Under the pieces are notes generated by a model. That model made no database searches and was not told the DNA's origin. It was given only the letters and a program-made list of their open reading frames with translations. Made by a program: the position numbers and the translations under genes. A DNA stretch of 64,000 bases from assembly GCF_000744885.1 (NCBI RefSeq), contig NZ_JQMV01000003.1, forward strand, positions 992,001-1,056,000, in the 5' to 3' direction. This document shows, in pieces, positions 27,133 to 35,377 of this stretch (the stretch's first letter is position 1; the number at the start of each line of letters is the position of its first letter). The DNA is from Thermus amyloliquefaciens (lineage in GTDB: Bacteria; Deinococcota; Deinococci; Deinococcales; Thermaceae).

Positions 27133-28817
27133 AGGGGAAGGAGGTCCTCGGGACGGAAGCGGGCGGTGTAGCCCTTGGGGGGCAGGGGCTCCTCGTAGAA
27201 AAAGCTGGGCAGGCGGTCCTCCTCGTGGGTGAAGCCCGCCAGGTGGTTGAACCGGTGCTCCAGGCGAAGGACGCCCTCCCCCAGCTCCTGCCAGAAGGCG
27301 GGGGTGAGGCGGGTGCCCAAGGCGGCGTTCACGCTCTCGGCCACGAAGGCCGCCTGCTTGTTGGTGACGCTCCCCCCGAAGACGCAAAGGCCCAGGCTGT
27401 CGTTGGCGGCGGCGTTCACCTGGGCCTGGTAGCTGGCCTCGAGGATCTCCGCCACGGGCATGGCCCGGGTTTCCAGCCTTGGGGCGTTCCCCGCGGTGTG
27501 GTCTGCCCCTTGGGCGGTGACCATCATGGTGATGCCCGTGGCCTCCACCACCCGTGGGTCGTAGGCGCTGATGGCCTGGCGCTTGATCACGGGCACCCGC
27601 CGTAGGCCCAAGGCCTCCCCCACCCGGGCCGTACCCTGGGCCAGGAAGCGGGCCTCCTCGCCCGGGGCGTAGAGGGCCTTGAGCTTGGCCTCCATGAAGG
27701 CGTAATCCCCCCAAGGGGCCTCCCCCTTCTCCATCAGGAGGGCCAAGGTGGCCCCGGTCTCTATGGTGTCCACCCCCAGGTCGTTGGCCAACCGGTTCAA
27801 GCGGGCAAGTTCATCGGGATCGCTGAGGCCGCAGTTGGTGCCCAAAAGGCCGATGGTCTCGTACTCCAGGGGGGAAACCACCTCCTCTCCCCTTTCGTCC
27901 ACGATGACGTTGGAGCACTGGATCACGCACCCCGGCATGCAGGCGTGGGTGTGCTTCCCACCCCGGGCCTTGTTGAGGGGGGCGATGTACTGCCCCCCCA
28001 TGCGGAAGGCCTCCGGAGGGGCAAGCCTCCCTTCGCGGAAGTTCCGCACGGGAAGCCCGCCGAAGGCGTTTTGGAAATCGGCCATGCCCATGGTCCCGAT
28101 GGCGTTGTAAAACTGCATGACCAGGGGGTCTTGCCGAAGAAGCCCCGCATAGCGGCGGATGCTCTCCACCACCTTGGGCTTGTCCCAGACCTCCGCCTTC
28201 CCCGGCACCTCCACCACGATGGCCTTCACCCGCTTGCTCCCCATCACCGCCCCCACGCCCCCACGGGCGGCCAAGCGGGAGGGACGGCCGTCAATGTCGG
28301 AAAAGGCGATGCCGGAAAGGAGGCCCAAGTACTCCCCCACGGGGCCCAGGAGGGCGAAGGCGATCTTCCGGCCGTAAGCGGCGAAAAGCCTCCGGGCGGC
28401 CTCAAAGTTCCCCAGGCCCAAGAGGTCCCTTGCCGGGTCAAAGAAGACCTGGCCCTCCCGGGTGATGCGCAAGACCACCCAGTCCGGGCTTGCCCCCTCG
28501 AGGACCAGGTAGGCCAGCCTCATCTGCCCCAAGGCGTAGCCGAAGGTGCCGCCCCCATTGGCCTCCTTGATGCCCAAGGTCAAGGGGCTTCGCGTGCCCA
28601 CGCTGGTGCGGTTGGCGTTGGAAAACCCGGTACCCGCCAAGGGGCCGATGGCGAAGACCAGGGGGTTTTCCGGGGAAAGCGGGTCAAAGCGCCAAGCCTC
28701 CCGCTCCAAAAGGAGGCTTGCGGTGCGGTAACGCCCGCCCCGCACCACCTCCTCCGGGGGCACCGCTTGCCAATAGGCCTCTTGCGCCGCCAGGTCAAGC
28801 CTCAAAGACCGCCACAC
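27105..28817 (-). CDS. aor: Tungsten-containing aldehyde:ferredoxin oxidoreductase
   Basis: A 570-residue enzyme of the AOR family that oxidises aldehydes to acids and reduces ferredoxin. Cys293, Cys297 and Cys301 in CMPGCVIQC and Cys478 in SLGLCVFGG supply the [4Fe-4S] ligands. The pterin-binding first domain has IGPLAGTGFSNANRTSVGTRS and RGGVGAVMGSKRVKAI. The start is GTG at 28817. It is last in an operon with an aminotransferase and a COG3044-type ATPase. An oxygen-sensitive tungsten enzyme is unexpected in an aerobe, but is known in several Thermus and other facultative thermophiles. The tungstate transporter and ferredoxin are not in view. Confidence 0.9.
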   Translation of the reverse strand: MWRSLRLDLAAQEAYWQAVPPEEVVRGGRYRTASLLLEREAWRFDPLSPENPLVFAIGPLAGTGFSNANRTSVGTRSPLTLGIKEANGGGTFGYALGQMRLAYLVLEGASPDWVVLRITREGQVFFDPARDLLGLGNFEAARRLFAAYGRKIAFALLGPVGEYLGLLSGIAFSDIDGRPSRLAARGGVGAVMGSKRVKAIVVEVPGKAEVWDKPKVVESIRRYAGLLRQDPLVMQFYNAIGTMGMADFQNAFGGLPVRNFREGRLAPPEAFRMGGQYIAPLNKARGGKHTHACMPGCVIQCSNVIVDERGEEVVSPLEYETIGLLGTNCGLSDPDELARLNRLANDLGVDTIETGATLALLMEKGEAPWGDYAFMEAKLKALYAPGEEARFLAQGTARVGEALGLRRVPVIKRQAISAYDPRVVEATGITMMVTAQGADHTAGNAPRLETRAMPVAEILEASYQAQVNAAANDSLGLCVFGGSVTNKQAAFVAESVNAALGTRLTPAFWQELGEGVLRLEHRFNHLAGFTHEEDRLPSFFYEEPLPPKGYTARFRPEDLLPLYERLHQGS

Positions 28818-28869
28818 CGTCCACCACCCCTTGACCCCCAGGATAATCCCGAGGCCCAGGAGAAAAGGT

Positions 28870-30540
28870 TCAGTCCCCCACCCGCCTCACCTCCAGGCCC
28901 CGGAGCCGGTTCACCGCCGCCCCCAGTTCCAAGGAGCGCACCTCCGCCACCTCGGGGGCCTCCTCGAGGGCGAAGAGGTCCTCCACCCCCTCCAAGGCGG
29001 TTTCCACCAGGGCCCTTAGAGAAAGCCGGCCATCCGCCAGCCGCCAAAGCCTCTGGAACCAGGCCCCCAGGGCCCGCACCTGAGCGTTTTCAAACAGGTC
29101 CAAGGCGGAAAGGTCCACCACCTCCTCCCCGTAAACCAGCTCTCTGAGCCCCCGGCCCTTCACCCGGGCCTTCCGGCCCCGCCGGGGATCAAAGCTTTCG
29201 GGCAGGGGGGCCCGGGAAGCCACGGCAAGGGGATACCGGGGTTCGCCGAAGAGGCGGCCTGTAGGGTGGGCTTGGGCGATGGTTTTGGCCTCCAGGGTCA
29301 CCTCCCTTGGCCGGTACTCCTCCAGGAGCAAGACGGTGTCCGCCAGGTCCAGGTAATCCCCCACCCCGCCCACCACCAGAAGGAGGCTCACCCCCTTGGC
29401 CCGGAAATCCCCCACCCGGTCCAAAAGAGGGGTAAGGGTTTCCCGCCGCACCAGGGCCTGCATGCGGGCGTCCCGCACCAGGAGGTTGGTGGCGGAGGTG
29501 TCCTCGTCCAGGAGAAGCACCCGGGCGCCCAGCTCCAGGGCCTCCAGGATGGCGGCGGCCAGGCTGGTGGAGCCCGAGGCGTCCTCCGTGGAGAAGAAGG
29601 AGGTGTCCTGGCCCAGGGGAAGGTCGTGCACGAAGGGCCTGAGGTCCACCCCCTTCACGCTTCGGCCATCCTCGGACTGGACCCTCTGGGCCAGGGCATG
29701 GGTCACCACCCACTCCCGCCCATCCCCCGGGATGTGGGGGTAGACCCCGTGCACCAGGGCCTCGAGGAGGGTGGTCTTCCCATGGAACCCTCCCCCGGTG
29801 ATGAGGGTGAGCCCCTGGGGGATGCCCATGCCCAAGACCTCGCCCGCATGGGGCACCCGGAAGGCTACCCGCAAGGAAGGGGGGCTCTGGAAGGGCACCG
29901 CCCCCTTCAGGGGCCTTTGGCTCACCCCGCTCTCCCGGGGAAGGATGGCCCCATCCCCCACGAAGGCCACCAAACCCCTTTGGGAAAGGCCTTCCTGGAT
30001 GTGGGCGAAATCCTCCGCCTGGTGGACGTGGGCGAGGAGCGCCCTCTCCTCCAGCTCCCCCAGGAAGCCCCTCAGCGCTTCCGCCATGGCCCGGAAAAGC
30101 CTCGCCGCCTCCTTGCCCAGGATCCTCCGGCCCGAGGCCGGCAGACCCACCCGGAAACGGAGGTAAAGGCCCTGGGGCGAGAGGTGGGCCCCGGCCCGCC
30201 GCAAGACCTTGGGGCTTTCCACCTCCACCAAGACCCTACCCGAGTGGCCGCTACCCCCCACCTGGGGCAGATGGCGGAAACGGGCCTTGAGGGCCCGCAG
30301 CAAAAAGTCCTCCACCGCCGCCTTTCCCAGGGGGTGGGAGAAGACCCGAAGCCGCGCCGCGGCCGCGGCCGGATAGCGCACCTCCACCACGCTGGGGGAG
30401 GCGAAGGGGTCGCCCTGGACGTGGACGAAGCGGAGGTCAAAGCCATCCCCTCGCCAGGTGCCCTTTAGATCCTTGTAAAAAGGGTATGGCTTCCCCTCCA
30501 AAGAGGCCAGAAAGGGGAAAAGCTCCTCTAGGCGCCGCAC
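28870..30540 (-). CDS. COG3044-type ABC-class ATPase of unknown role
   Basis: A 556-residue soluble protein. Walker A is GGGFHGKTTLLEAL at about residues 247-260. A signature-like SGSTSLAAAI follows, and Walker B is RVLLLDEDTSATNLLVRD at about 340-357, where the extended Asp-Glu-Asp-Thr pattern is typical of this COG3044 family. There are no membrane segments, and the N-terminal about 220 residues form the family-specific domain. It starts 10 bases after the aminotransferase stop and ends 52 bases before the AOR gene, clearly in one operon. The cellular role of the family is not known to me. Confidence 0.85.
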   Translation of the reverse strand: MRRLEELFPFLASLEGKPYPFYKDLKGTWRGDGFDLRFVHVQGDPFASPSVVEVRYPAAAAARLRVFSHPLGKAAVEDFLLRALKARFRHLPQVGGSGHSGRVLVEVESPKVLRRAGAHLSPQGLYLRFRVGLPASGRRILGKEAARLFRAMAEALRGFLGELEERALLAHVHQAEDFAHIQEGLSQRGLVAFVGDGAILPRESGVSQRPLKGAVPFQSPPSLRVAFRVPHAGEVLGMGIPQGLTLITGGGFHGKTTLLEALVHGVYPHIPGDGREWVVTHALAQRVQSEDGRSVKGVDLRPFVHDLPLGQDTSFFSTEDASGSTSLAAAILEALELGARVLLLDEDTSATNLLVRDARMQALVRRETLTPLLDRVGDFRAKGVSLLLVVGGVGDYLDLADTVLLLEEYRPREVTLEAKTIAQAHPTGRLFGEPRYPLAVASRAPLPESFDPRRGRKARVKGRGLRELVYGEEVVDLSALDLFENAQVRALGAWFQRLWRLADGRLSLRALVETALEGVEDLFALEEAPEVAEVRSLELGAAVNRLRGLEVRRVGD

Positions 30541-30549
30541 CCCTCTAGG

Positions 30550-31872
30550 CTACAAGACCTCCACCTCCACCCGTCTAAGCGCCCGGGAAAGCCGGTCCAG
30601 ACCCTCCAGGAACTCCTCCTCCTTGATGGTGAGAGGTGGGGCCACCAGGAGGACATTGTGCTTGGCCAGGAGGTAGACCCCCTCTTGCCAAAGCCCCTGG
30701 AGGAGGGCCTGCATGGGAGGGCTGAAGGGCGCATGCCAGGGGGAAAGGGGCTCCTTGCTCTCTCGGTCCCGCACCAGCTCCAAGGCGTAGAAGGCCCCAA
30801 GCCCCCGCACCTCCCCCACCAGGGGATGCTGGGCCGCCAAGGACTGAAGGGCCTCCCGGAAAAACCCCTCCAAGGCGCGGACGCGGGCAAAGACCCCCTC
30901 CTCTTGGTAGGCCTGAAGGGCGGCCAGCCCCGCCGCCACCGCCAGGGGGTGGCCCGAATACGTGTGGCCGGTGGGCAAGGGGTGTTCGTCAAAGTAGCGG
31001 GCCAGGCTCTCCCGCAAAAGCACCCCTCCCAAGGGCACGTAGGCCGAGGTCACCCCCTTGGCGAAGGTGATGAGGTCGGGAACCACCCCGAAGCGCTCCG
31101 CGGCGAAGGCAGCCCCCACGCGGCCAAACCCGGTCATCACCTCGTCAAAGACCAGGAGGATCCCGTGCCGGTCGCAAAGGGCCCGCACCCCCTCCAGGTA
31201 CCCCTCCGGGTACACGATCACCCCGTTGGAGCCCACCACCGGCTCCAGGAAGATGGCCGCCACCCGCTTGGGGTCCTCGTGGAGGAGGACCCTTTCCAGG
31301 TGCTCCAGGGCCCGGGCGGCCTCCTCCTGGGGATCGTCCGTAAAAAAGGGGCTCCGGTAGGGATACGGGGCGAAGAAGTGAACCACCCCCGGTGCGGTCC
31401 CCGGCTCCGCAGGCCAGCGGCGGTTTTCCCCGGTGAGGCTGGCGGAGGCATGGGTGGCCCCGTGGAAGGAGCGGTAAGCGGCCAGGACCTTGAAGCGGCC
31501 CGTAAGGTGGCGCACGAACTTTAGGGCATCCTCGTTGGCCTCGGTGCCGGAGGGGGTAAAGAACACCCGGGCGCCTTCCGGCCAAGGAGCCAAGTCGGAA
31601 AGCGCCTTGGCGAGAAGGGCCCTTTTATCGTGGAAGAGGCTTGGGGCCGCATAGGCCAAGGTGGCCGCCTGCTCGGCGATGGCCCGCACCAACCTGGGGT
31701 GGCCATGGCCCAGGTTCAGGGCCACGAGGCCGCTGGACAGGTCCAGGTAGCGCCGCCCCTCCTGGTCGTAAAGCCAAACCCCTTCCCCCCGCACCACCAG
31801 GGGCGGGTTCAGGGAAGCCTGGGCTACCCAAGGCGTGAGGACGTGCTTTTTGTGGAGGCTTCTAAGGTCCAT
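30550..31872 (-). CDS. Class III PLP-dependent aminotransferase
   Basis: A 440-residue omega/class III transaminase. Marks in order: WLYDQEGRRYLDLSSGLVAL, FTPSGTEANEDALKFVRH (phosphate-binding), LVFDEVMTGFGRVG with the ring-stacking Asp, ITFAKGVTSAYVPLGG with the PLP lysine, and TYSGHPLAVAAGLAAL. It transfers amino groups between an amine or omega-amino acid and a 2-oxo acid, and could supply aldehydes to the AOR encoded downstream. The substrate is not deducible. The ATG at 31872 is chosen because TATACT lies 9 bases before it. Confidence 0.9.
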   Translation of the reverse strand: MDLRSLHKKHVLTPWVAQASLNPPLVVRGEGVWLYDQEGRRYLDLSSGLVALNLGHGHPRLVRAIAEQAATLAYAAPSLFHDKRALLAKALSDLAPWPEGARVFFTPSGTEANEDALKFVRHLTGRFKVLAAYRSFHGATHASASLTGENRRWPAEPGTAPGVVHFFAPYPYRSPFFTDDPQEEAARALEHLERVLLHEDPKRVAAIFLEPVVGSNGVIVYPEGYLEGVRALCDRHGILLVFDEVMTGFGRVGAAFAAERFGVVPDLITFAKGVTSAYVPLGGVLLRESLARYFDEHPLPTGHTYSGHPLAVAAGLAALQAYQEEGVFARVRALEGFFREALQSLAAQHPLVGEVRGLGAFYALELVRDRESKEPLSPWHAPFSPPMQALLQGLWQEGVYLLAKHNVLLVAPPLTIKEEEFLEGLDRLSRALRRVEVEVL

Positions 31873-31881
31873 GGTGCCCCG

Positions 31882-31887
31882 AGTATA
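31882..31887 (-). promoter_or_regulatory. -10 box of the aminotransferase-ATPase-AOR operon
   Basis: TATACT on the minus strand, 9 bases before the start codon at 31872. Confidence 0.55.
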
Positions 31888-31937
31888 CCCCGGCCGCCAT
31901 AAGCCGGGGCGCGGTTTAAGGGGGCTTGCGCGCATAG

Positions 31938-31956
31938 TGATAATGGACTATCATTA
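31938..31956 (+). promoter_or_regulatory. Fur/Zur-like operator over a leaderless promoter
   Basis: TGATAATGGACTATCATTA contains the perfect inverted repeat TGATA-N6-TATCA and resembles Fur-family boxes (GATAATGATAATCATTATC). It includes the probable -10 box TATCAT (31949-31954), 7 bases before the start codon of the metal-binding protein. Metal-dependent repression is a direct prediction. Confidence 0.7.
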
Positions 31957-31961
31957 CCCAT

Positions 31962-32816
31962 ATGCTGCGGCTATCCCTTTGGCTCCTGGTCTTTAGCCCC
32001 GCCTTGGCGCAAGTCCCCGTGGCGGCCACCACCCCCATCCTGGCCGACCTGGTGCGGGAAGTGGGAGGCAACCGGGTCAGCGTGGAAAGCGTGGTCCCCC
32101 CGGGGGCAGACCCCCACACCTTTGAACCCACCCCCAGCACCGCCAAGGCCCTGGCCAAAAGCCGGCTTCTCTTCGCCAATGGGCTTGGCCTCGAGCCCTT
32201 TTTGCCCAGGTTGCAAAACCTCCTCCCCCCGGGGGCCCGGGTGGTGAAGCTAGGGGAAGGCCAGCCCGGGCTCCTCTGCGAGGAAAAGCACCCTGGGGAG
32301 CAGGAGGAAGCCCACGCCCATGGCCCTTGCAACCCCCACCTGTGGCTGGACCCCACCTACGCCGTGCGCTATGCCGAAAGGATCGCTCAGGAACTCTCCC
32401 GGCTGGACCCCAAAGGGCAGGCCCTTTACCAGGCCAACCTCCAGCGCTTTAAAGCGGAGGTGGAAAAGCGGGACAAAGCCTTCCAGGCTTGCAACCTGAA
32501 GGGCCTCAAGGTGGTGACCCAGCACGATGCCTTCGCCTACTTTGCCCGCCGCTATGGCCTCCAGGTGGTGGGAAGCCTCACCGCCTCCGGGGTGCAGGAG
32601 GCGGGGAGCCGGGCCTTCCTCTCGCTCCTGGAGCGGGCACGCCGGGAAGGGGTGAAGCTGGTCCTGGCCGAGCCCCAGTTCCAGGGCACGGCCCTCCGAG
32701 CCCTGGCCGAAGCCTTGGGCGCCCGCATCGCCGTGCTCTACACGGACACCCTGGACCGCAAGGTGCCGCATTACCTGGCCCTTTTGGACCACAACCGCAA
32801 GGCCTTATGCCCATAA
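31962..32816 (+). CDS. znuA: ZnuA/TroA-like zinc or manganese ABC transporter substrate-binding protein
   Basis: A 284-residue periplasmic protein with signal peptide MLRLSLWLLVFSPALAQ; there is no lipobox. Metal-binding positions are visible in PPGADPHTFEPTPS (His about 51), the short His/acid loop EQEEAHAHGPCNPHLWLDP (second His) and QHDAFAYFARRYGL (third His), with Asp near the end (YTDTLD). The loop is short, as in Mn/Zn TroA types. Its permease and ATPase are not adjacent: galK follows 7 bases later, with its own -10 box. Regulation by a Fur-family metalloregulator is indicated by the operator at the start. Confidence 0.9.
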   Translation: MLRLSLWLLVFSPALAQVPVAATTPILADLVREVGGNRVSVESVVPPGADPHTFEPTPSTAKALAKSRLLFANGLGLEPFLPRLQNLLPPGARVVKLGEGQPGLLCEEKHPGEQEEAHAHGPCNPHLWLDPTYAVRYAERIAQELSRLDPKGQALYQANLQRFKAEVEKRDKAFQACNLKGLKVVTQHDAFAYFARRYGLQVVGSLTASGVQEAGSRAFLSLLERARREGVKLVLAEPQFQGTALRALAEALGARIAVLYTDTLDRKVPHYLALLDHNRKALCP

Positions 32817-32817
32817 T
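32812..32817 (+). promoter_or_regulatory. -10 box of galK
   Basis: CATAAT, 6 bases before the galK ATG, overlapping the stop codon of the preceding gene. Confidence 0.55.
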
Positions 32818-32823
32818 GGGGGC

Positions 32824-33867
32824 ATGGGATTCAGGGAAGTCTTCGGCACCCTCCCCGAGGCCAGCGCCCAGGCCCCGGGCCGGGTGAACCTGCTTGGGGA
32901 ACACACGGATTACCAGGAGGGCTACGTCCTCCCCACCCCTCTCCCCTACTTCACCCAGGTGGAGGCGGCCAAGGCCGAGGGGCGGGTGGAGGCCTACAGC
33001 GAGGAGCTCAAGGAGCTTAGGGCCCGCCCCCTGGAAAGCCCCCCCCAGGGGGATTTCCTGGACTACCTCCTCGGGGTGGTCTGGGCCTTGCGGGAGGTGG
33101 GGTATAGGGTCCATGGGGCCCGGTTTTACGTGCGGAGCAGGATACCCATGGGGGCCGGGCTTTCCAGCTCGGCGGCCCTCGAGGTGGCGGCGCTCAAGGC
33201 CCTGCGCACCCTTTACCGGCTGCCCCTTTCCGACAAGGAGATCGCGGTTTTGGGCCAGCGGGCTGAGGTGGGGTACGTGGGGGTGCGCTGCGGCATCATG
33301 GACCAGATGGCCGCCAGCCTGGGCGAGGTGGGCAAGGCCCTCTTCCTGGACACCCGCACCCTGGAGCACGAGAGCCTGCCCCTGCCCCCAGGGGCGAGGG
33401 TGGTGGTGCTGGATTTGGGGCTAGGCCGGCGCCTGGCCGAGGCCGGGTACAACCAAAGGCGGGGGGAGGCGGAGGAGGCGGCCAGGCGGCTTGGGGTACG
33501 AAGCCTTCGCGACCTCGGGGACCTTTGCCTGGTGGAGAGCCTGCCCTCCCCCTTGGACAAAAGGGCCCGGCACATCGTGGGGGAAAACCTCCGGGTGCTA
33601 AGGGGGGTAGAGGCGCTCCGAAGAGGGGACGCCAAGGCCTTCGGCGAGCTCATGGTGCAAAGCCACCGCTCCCTTTCCCAAGACTACGAGGTGAGCCTGC
33701 CGGAGCTGGATGCCCTGGTGGAGGAAGCCCTTAGGGCCGGGGCCTACGGGGCCAAGCTCACGGGGGCGGGGTTCGGCGGGGCGGTGGTGGCCCTGGTGCC
33801 CGAAGGCCTTAGGGAGGAGTTCCAAAAGGCCCTCCTTGCCCGCTTCCCCCAGCTCCGCCTCCTCTGA
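32824..33867 (+). CDS. galK: Galactokinase
   Basis: A 347-residue GHMP kinase that phosphorylates galactose at C1. The galactokinase signature GRVNLLGEHTDYQEGYVLP lies at residues 19-37. The ATP-binding GHMP loop PMGAGLSSSAALEVAALKAL follows near 109-128, then CGIMDQMAASLG with the catalytic Asp, and the C-terminal GAKLTGAGFGGAVVAL. Slightly shorter than E. coli GalK (382). No galT or galE is adjacent. It probably has its own leaderless promoter within the end of znuA. Confidence 0.93.
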   Translation: MGFREVFGTLPEASAQAPGRVNLLGEHTDYQEGYVLPTPLPYFTQVEAAKAEGRVEAYSEELKELRARPLESPPQGDFLDYLLGVVWALREVGYRVHGARFYVRSRIPMGAGLSSSAALEVAALKALRTLYRLPLSDKEIAVLGQRAEVGYVGVRCGIMDQMAASLGEVGKALFLDTRTLEHESLPLPPGARVVVLDLGLGRRLAEAGYNQRRGEAEEAARRLGVRSLRDLGDLCLVESLPSPLDKRARHIVGENLRVLRGVEALRRGDAKAFGELMVQSHRSLSQDYEVSLPELDALVEEALRAGAYGAKLTGAGFGGAVVALVPEGLREEFQKALLARFPQLRLL

Positions 33868-33892
33868 AGGGGGTAGCCCTCCCGCCTCGGGG

Positions 33893-33898
33893 TAAGCT
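33893..33898 (+). promoter_or_regulatory. -10 box of the formate dehydrogenase operon
   Basis: TAAGCT, 6 bases before the ATG at 33905. Confidence 0.55.
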
Positions 33899-33904
33899 AG
33901 GGGT

Positions 33905-35377
33905 ATGGAAAAGCCAAGCCTCCTCCCCCTCCTGGACGCCCGCCTTCCCCTAAACGAGGAAAAGGTGGCGGAGGCCGCCCGGCTTGCCGGGGTGCCCCTG
34001 GCCCAGGCCTGGGGGGTGGTGCGCTACTACCCCCGGTACCGGGGCCTGCCCCAGGGGAGGCTTCTGGTGGACGATCCCGTGGCCCGGGCCCGGGGATTCG
34101 CCCGCCTCCTGGAGGAGGCCGACGGGACCCATCCCCCCTTGGGCCTCGAGGCCCTCTCCCCCGTGTACGTGCGCCTGGAGGGAGGGGAGCGCCACGTGGA
34201 ACACGGGGGGAGCCTGGTGCCCTTCCACCGCTTCCGCCTCCCCTTTTCCCTGGGCCACGGGGAAAGGCTTCTTCCCCCCGAACCCATCCTGGACCTGGAG
34301 GCATACCAAAGGATGGGGGGGCTTGCGGGGCTGGAAGGCCTCCTAAAGGGCAGGCTGTCCCCGGATGGGCTGATCCAGGCGGTGGAGGAGGCAGGGCTAT
34401 TGGGCCGGGGCGGGGCCGCCTTCCCCACCCACATCAAGATGCGGGCCGTGGCCCAGGGAGAACCCCCCAGGTACCTGGTGGTGAACGCCGACGAGTCGGA
34501 ACCCGGCAACTTCAAGGACCGCTTCCTCCTGGAGCACCATCCCTTCCTGGTCCTGGAGGGGGCCCTTCTGGCCGCCTTGGCCATAGGGGCCAGCCGGATC
34601 TTCCTGTACGTGCGGGACGAGTTTGAGGCCGCCATGCGGGGCCTGGAAAAGGCCATCGCCGAGCTGGAGGAAGCCGGTCGCCTTCCCGTCCCCACCGAGG
34701 TCTTCCGCAGCGGGGGCCTTTACATCTGCGGCGAGGAAACCGCCCTTTTGGAATCCATGGAGGGGAAAAGGGCCGAACCCCGCCTCAAGCCCCCTTTCCC
34801 CGTGGAGAAGGGCCTTTGGGGAAGGCCAACCCTGGTGCAGAACGTGGAGACCCTGGCGAGCCTCCCCCTCCTCCTGCGGGAAGGCCCCGGGGCCTGGCGG
34901 GCCCGGGAGCCCAAGCTTTTCTCCATAAGCGGGGACGTGGAAAGGCCTGGCCTCTATGAGCTCCCCCTGGGCACGCCCCTGGAGGACGCCCTGCGCAAGG
35001 CGGGAGGCGAGCCAGGGGAACTCAGGGCCGTGCTCCTGGGCGGGGCCGCGGGGGTGTTCACCCGCGACCTCTCCTTCCCCTTGCGCTATAGGGATAGACT
35101 CCCCCTGGGGGCTGGCGCCATCGTGGCCTTCGGCAAGGGGGTGGACCTATGGGAAGTCCTCCTGGGCCTCACCGAGTTTTTCCGGGAGGAGTCCTGCGGC
35201 AAGTGCTTCCCCTGCCCCCTGGGCACGGCGGTGCAGGTGGAAATGGTGAGGAGGCGGGAGCGGGACAGGAGCCTGGTCCAGCACCTGGGCCAAACCCTAA
35301 GGGGAAGCCTTTGCGGGCTGGGGCAGTCCGCCTATTGGGCCTACCAAAGCCTACTGGAGGTGGAGGGTGCGGCTTAA
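33905..35377 (+). CDS. NuoF/FdsB-like flavoprotein subunit of formate dehydrogenase
   Basis: A 490-residue NAD(P)H/FMN subunit. The N-terminal about 130 residues begin with a NuoE-like helix region (LNEEKVAEAARLAGVPLAQAWGVVRYY), but the thioredoxin-like part has no cysteines at all. The NuoF part has GLLGRGGAAFPTHIK (FMN/NAD loop), VVNADESEPGNFKDR and YICGEETALLESMEGKRAEPR, with ESCGKCFPCPLG and SLCGLG giving the four Cys of the [4Fe-4S] cluster. It couples formate oxidation to NAD reduction. Its end overlaps the next gene by 11 bases. Confidence 0.88.
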   Translation: MEKPSLLPLLDARLPLNEEKVAEAARLAGVPLAQAWGVVRYYPRYRGLPQGRLLVDDPVARARGFARLLEEADGTHPPLGLEALSPVYVRLEGGERHVEHGGSLVPFHRFRLPFSLGHGERLLPPEPILDLEAYQRMGGLAGLEGLLKGRLSPDGLIQAVEEAGLLGRGGAAFPTHIKMRAVAQGEPPRYLVVNADESEPGNFKDRFLLEHHPFLVLEGALLAALAIGASRIFLYVRDEFEAAMRGLEKAIAELEEAGRLPVPTEVFRSGGLYICGEETALLESMEGKRAEPRLKPPFPVEKGLWGRPTLVQNVETLASLPLLLREGPGAWRAREPKLFSISGDVERPGLYELPLGTPLEDALRKAGGEPGELRAVLLGGAAGVFTRDLSFPLRYRDRLPLGAGAIVAFGKGVDLWEVLLGLTEFFREESCGKCFPCPLGTAVQVEMVRRRERDRSLVQHLGQTLRGSLCGLGQSAYWAYQSLLEVEGAA

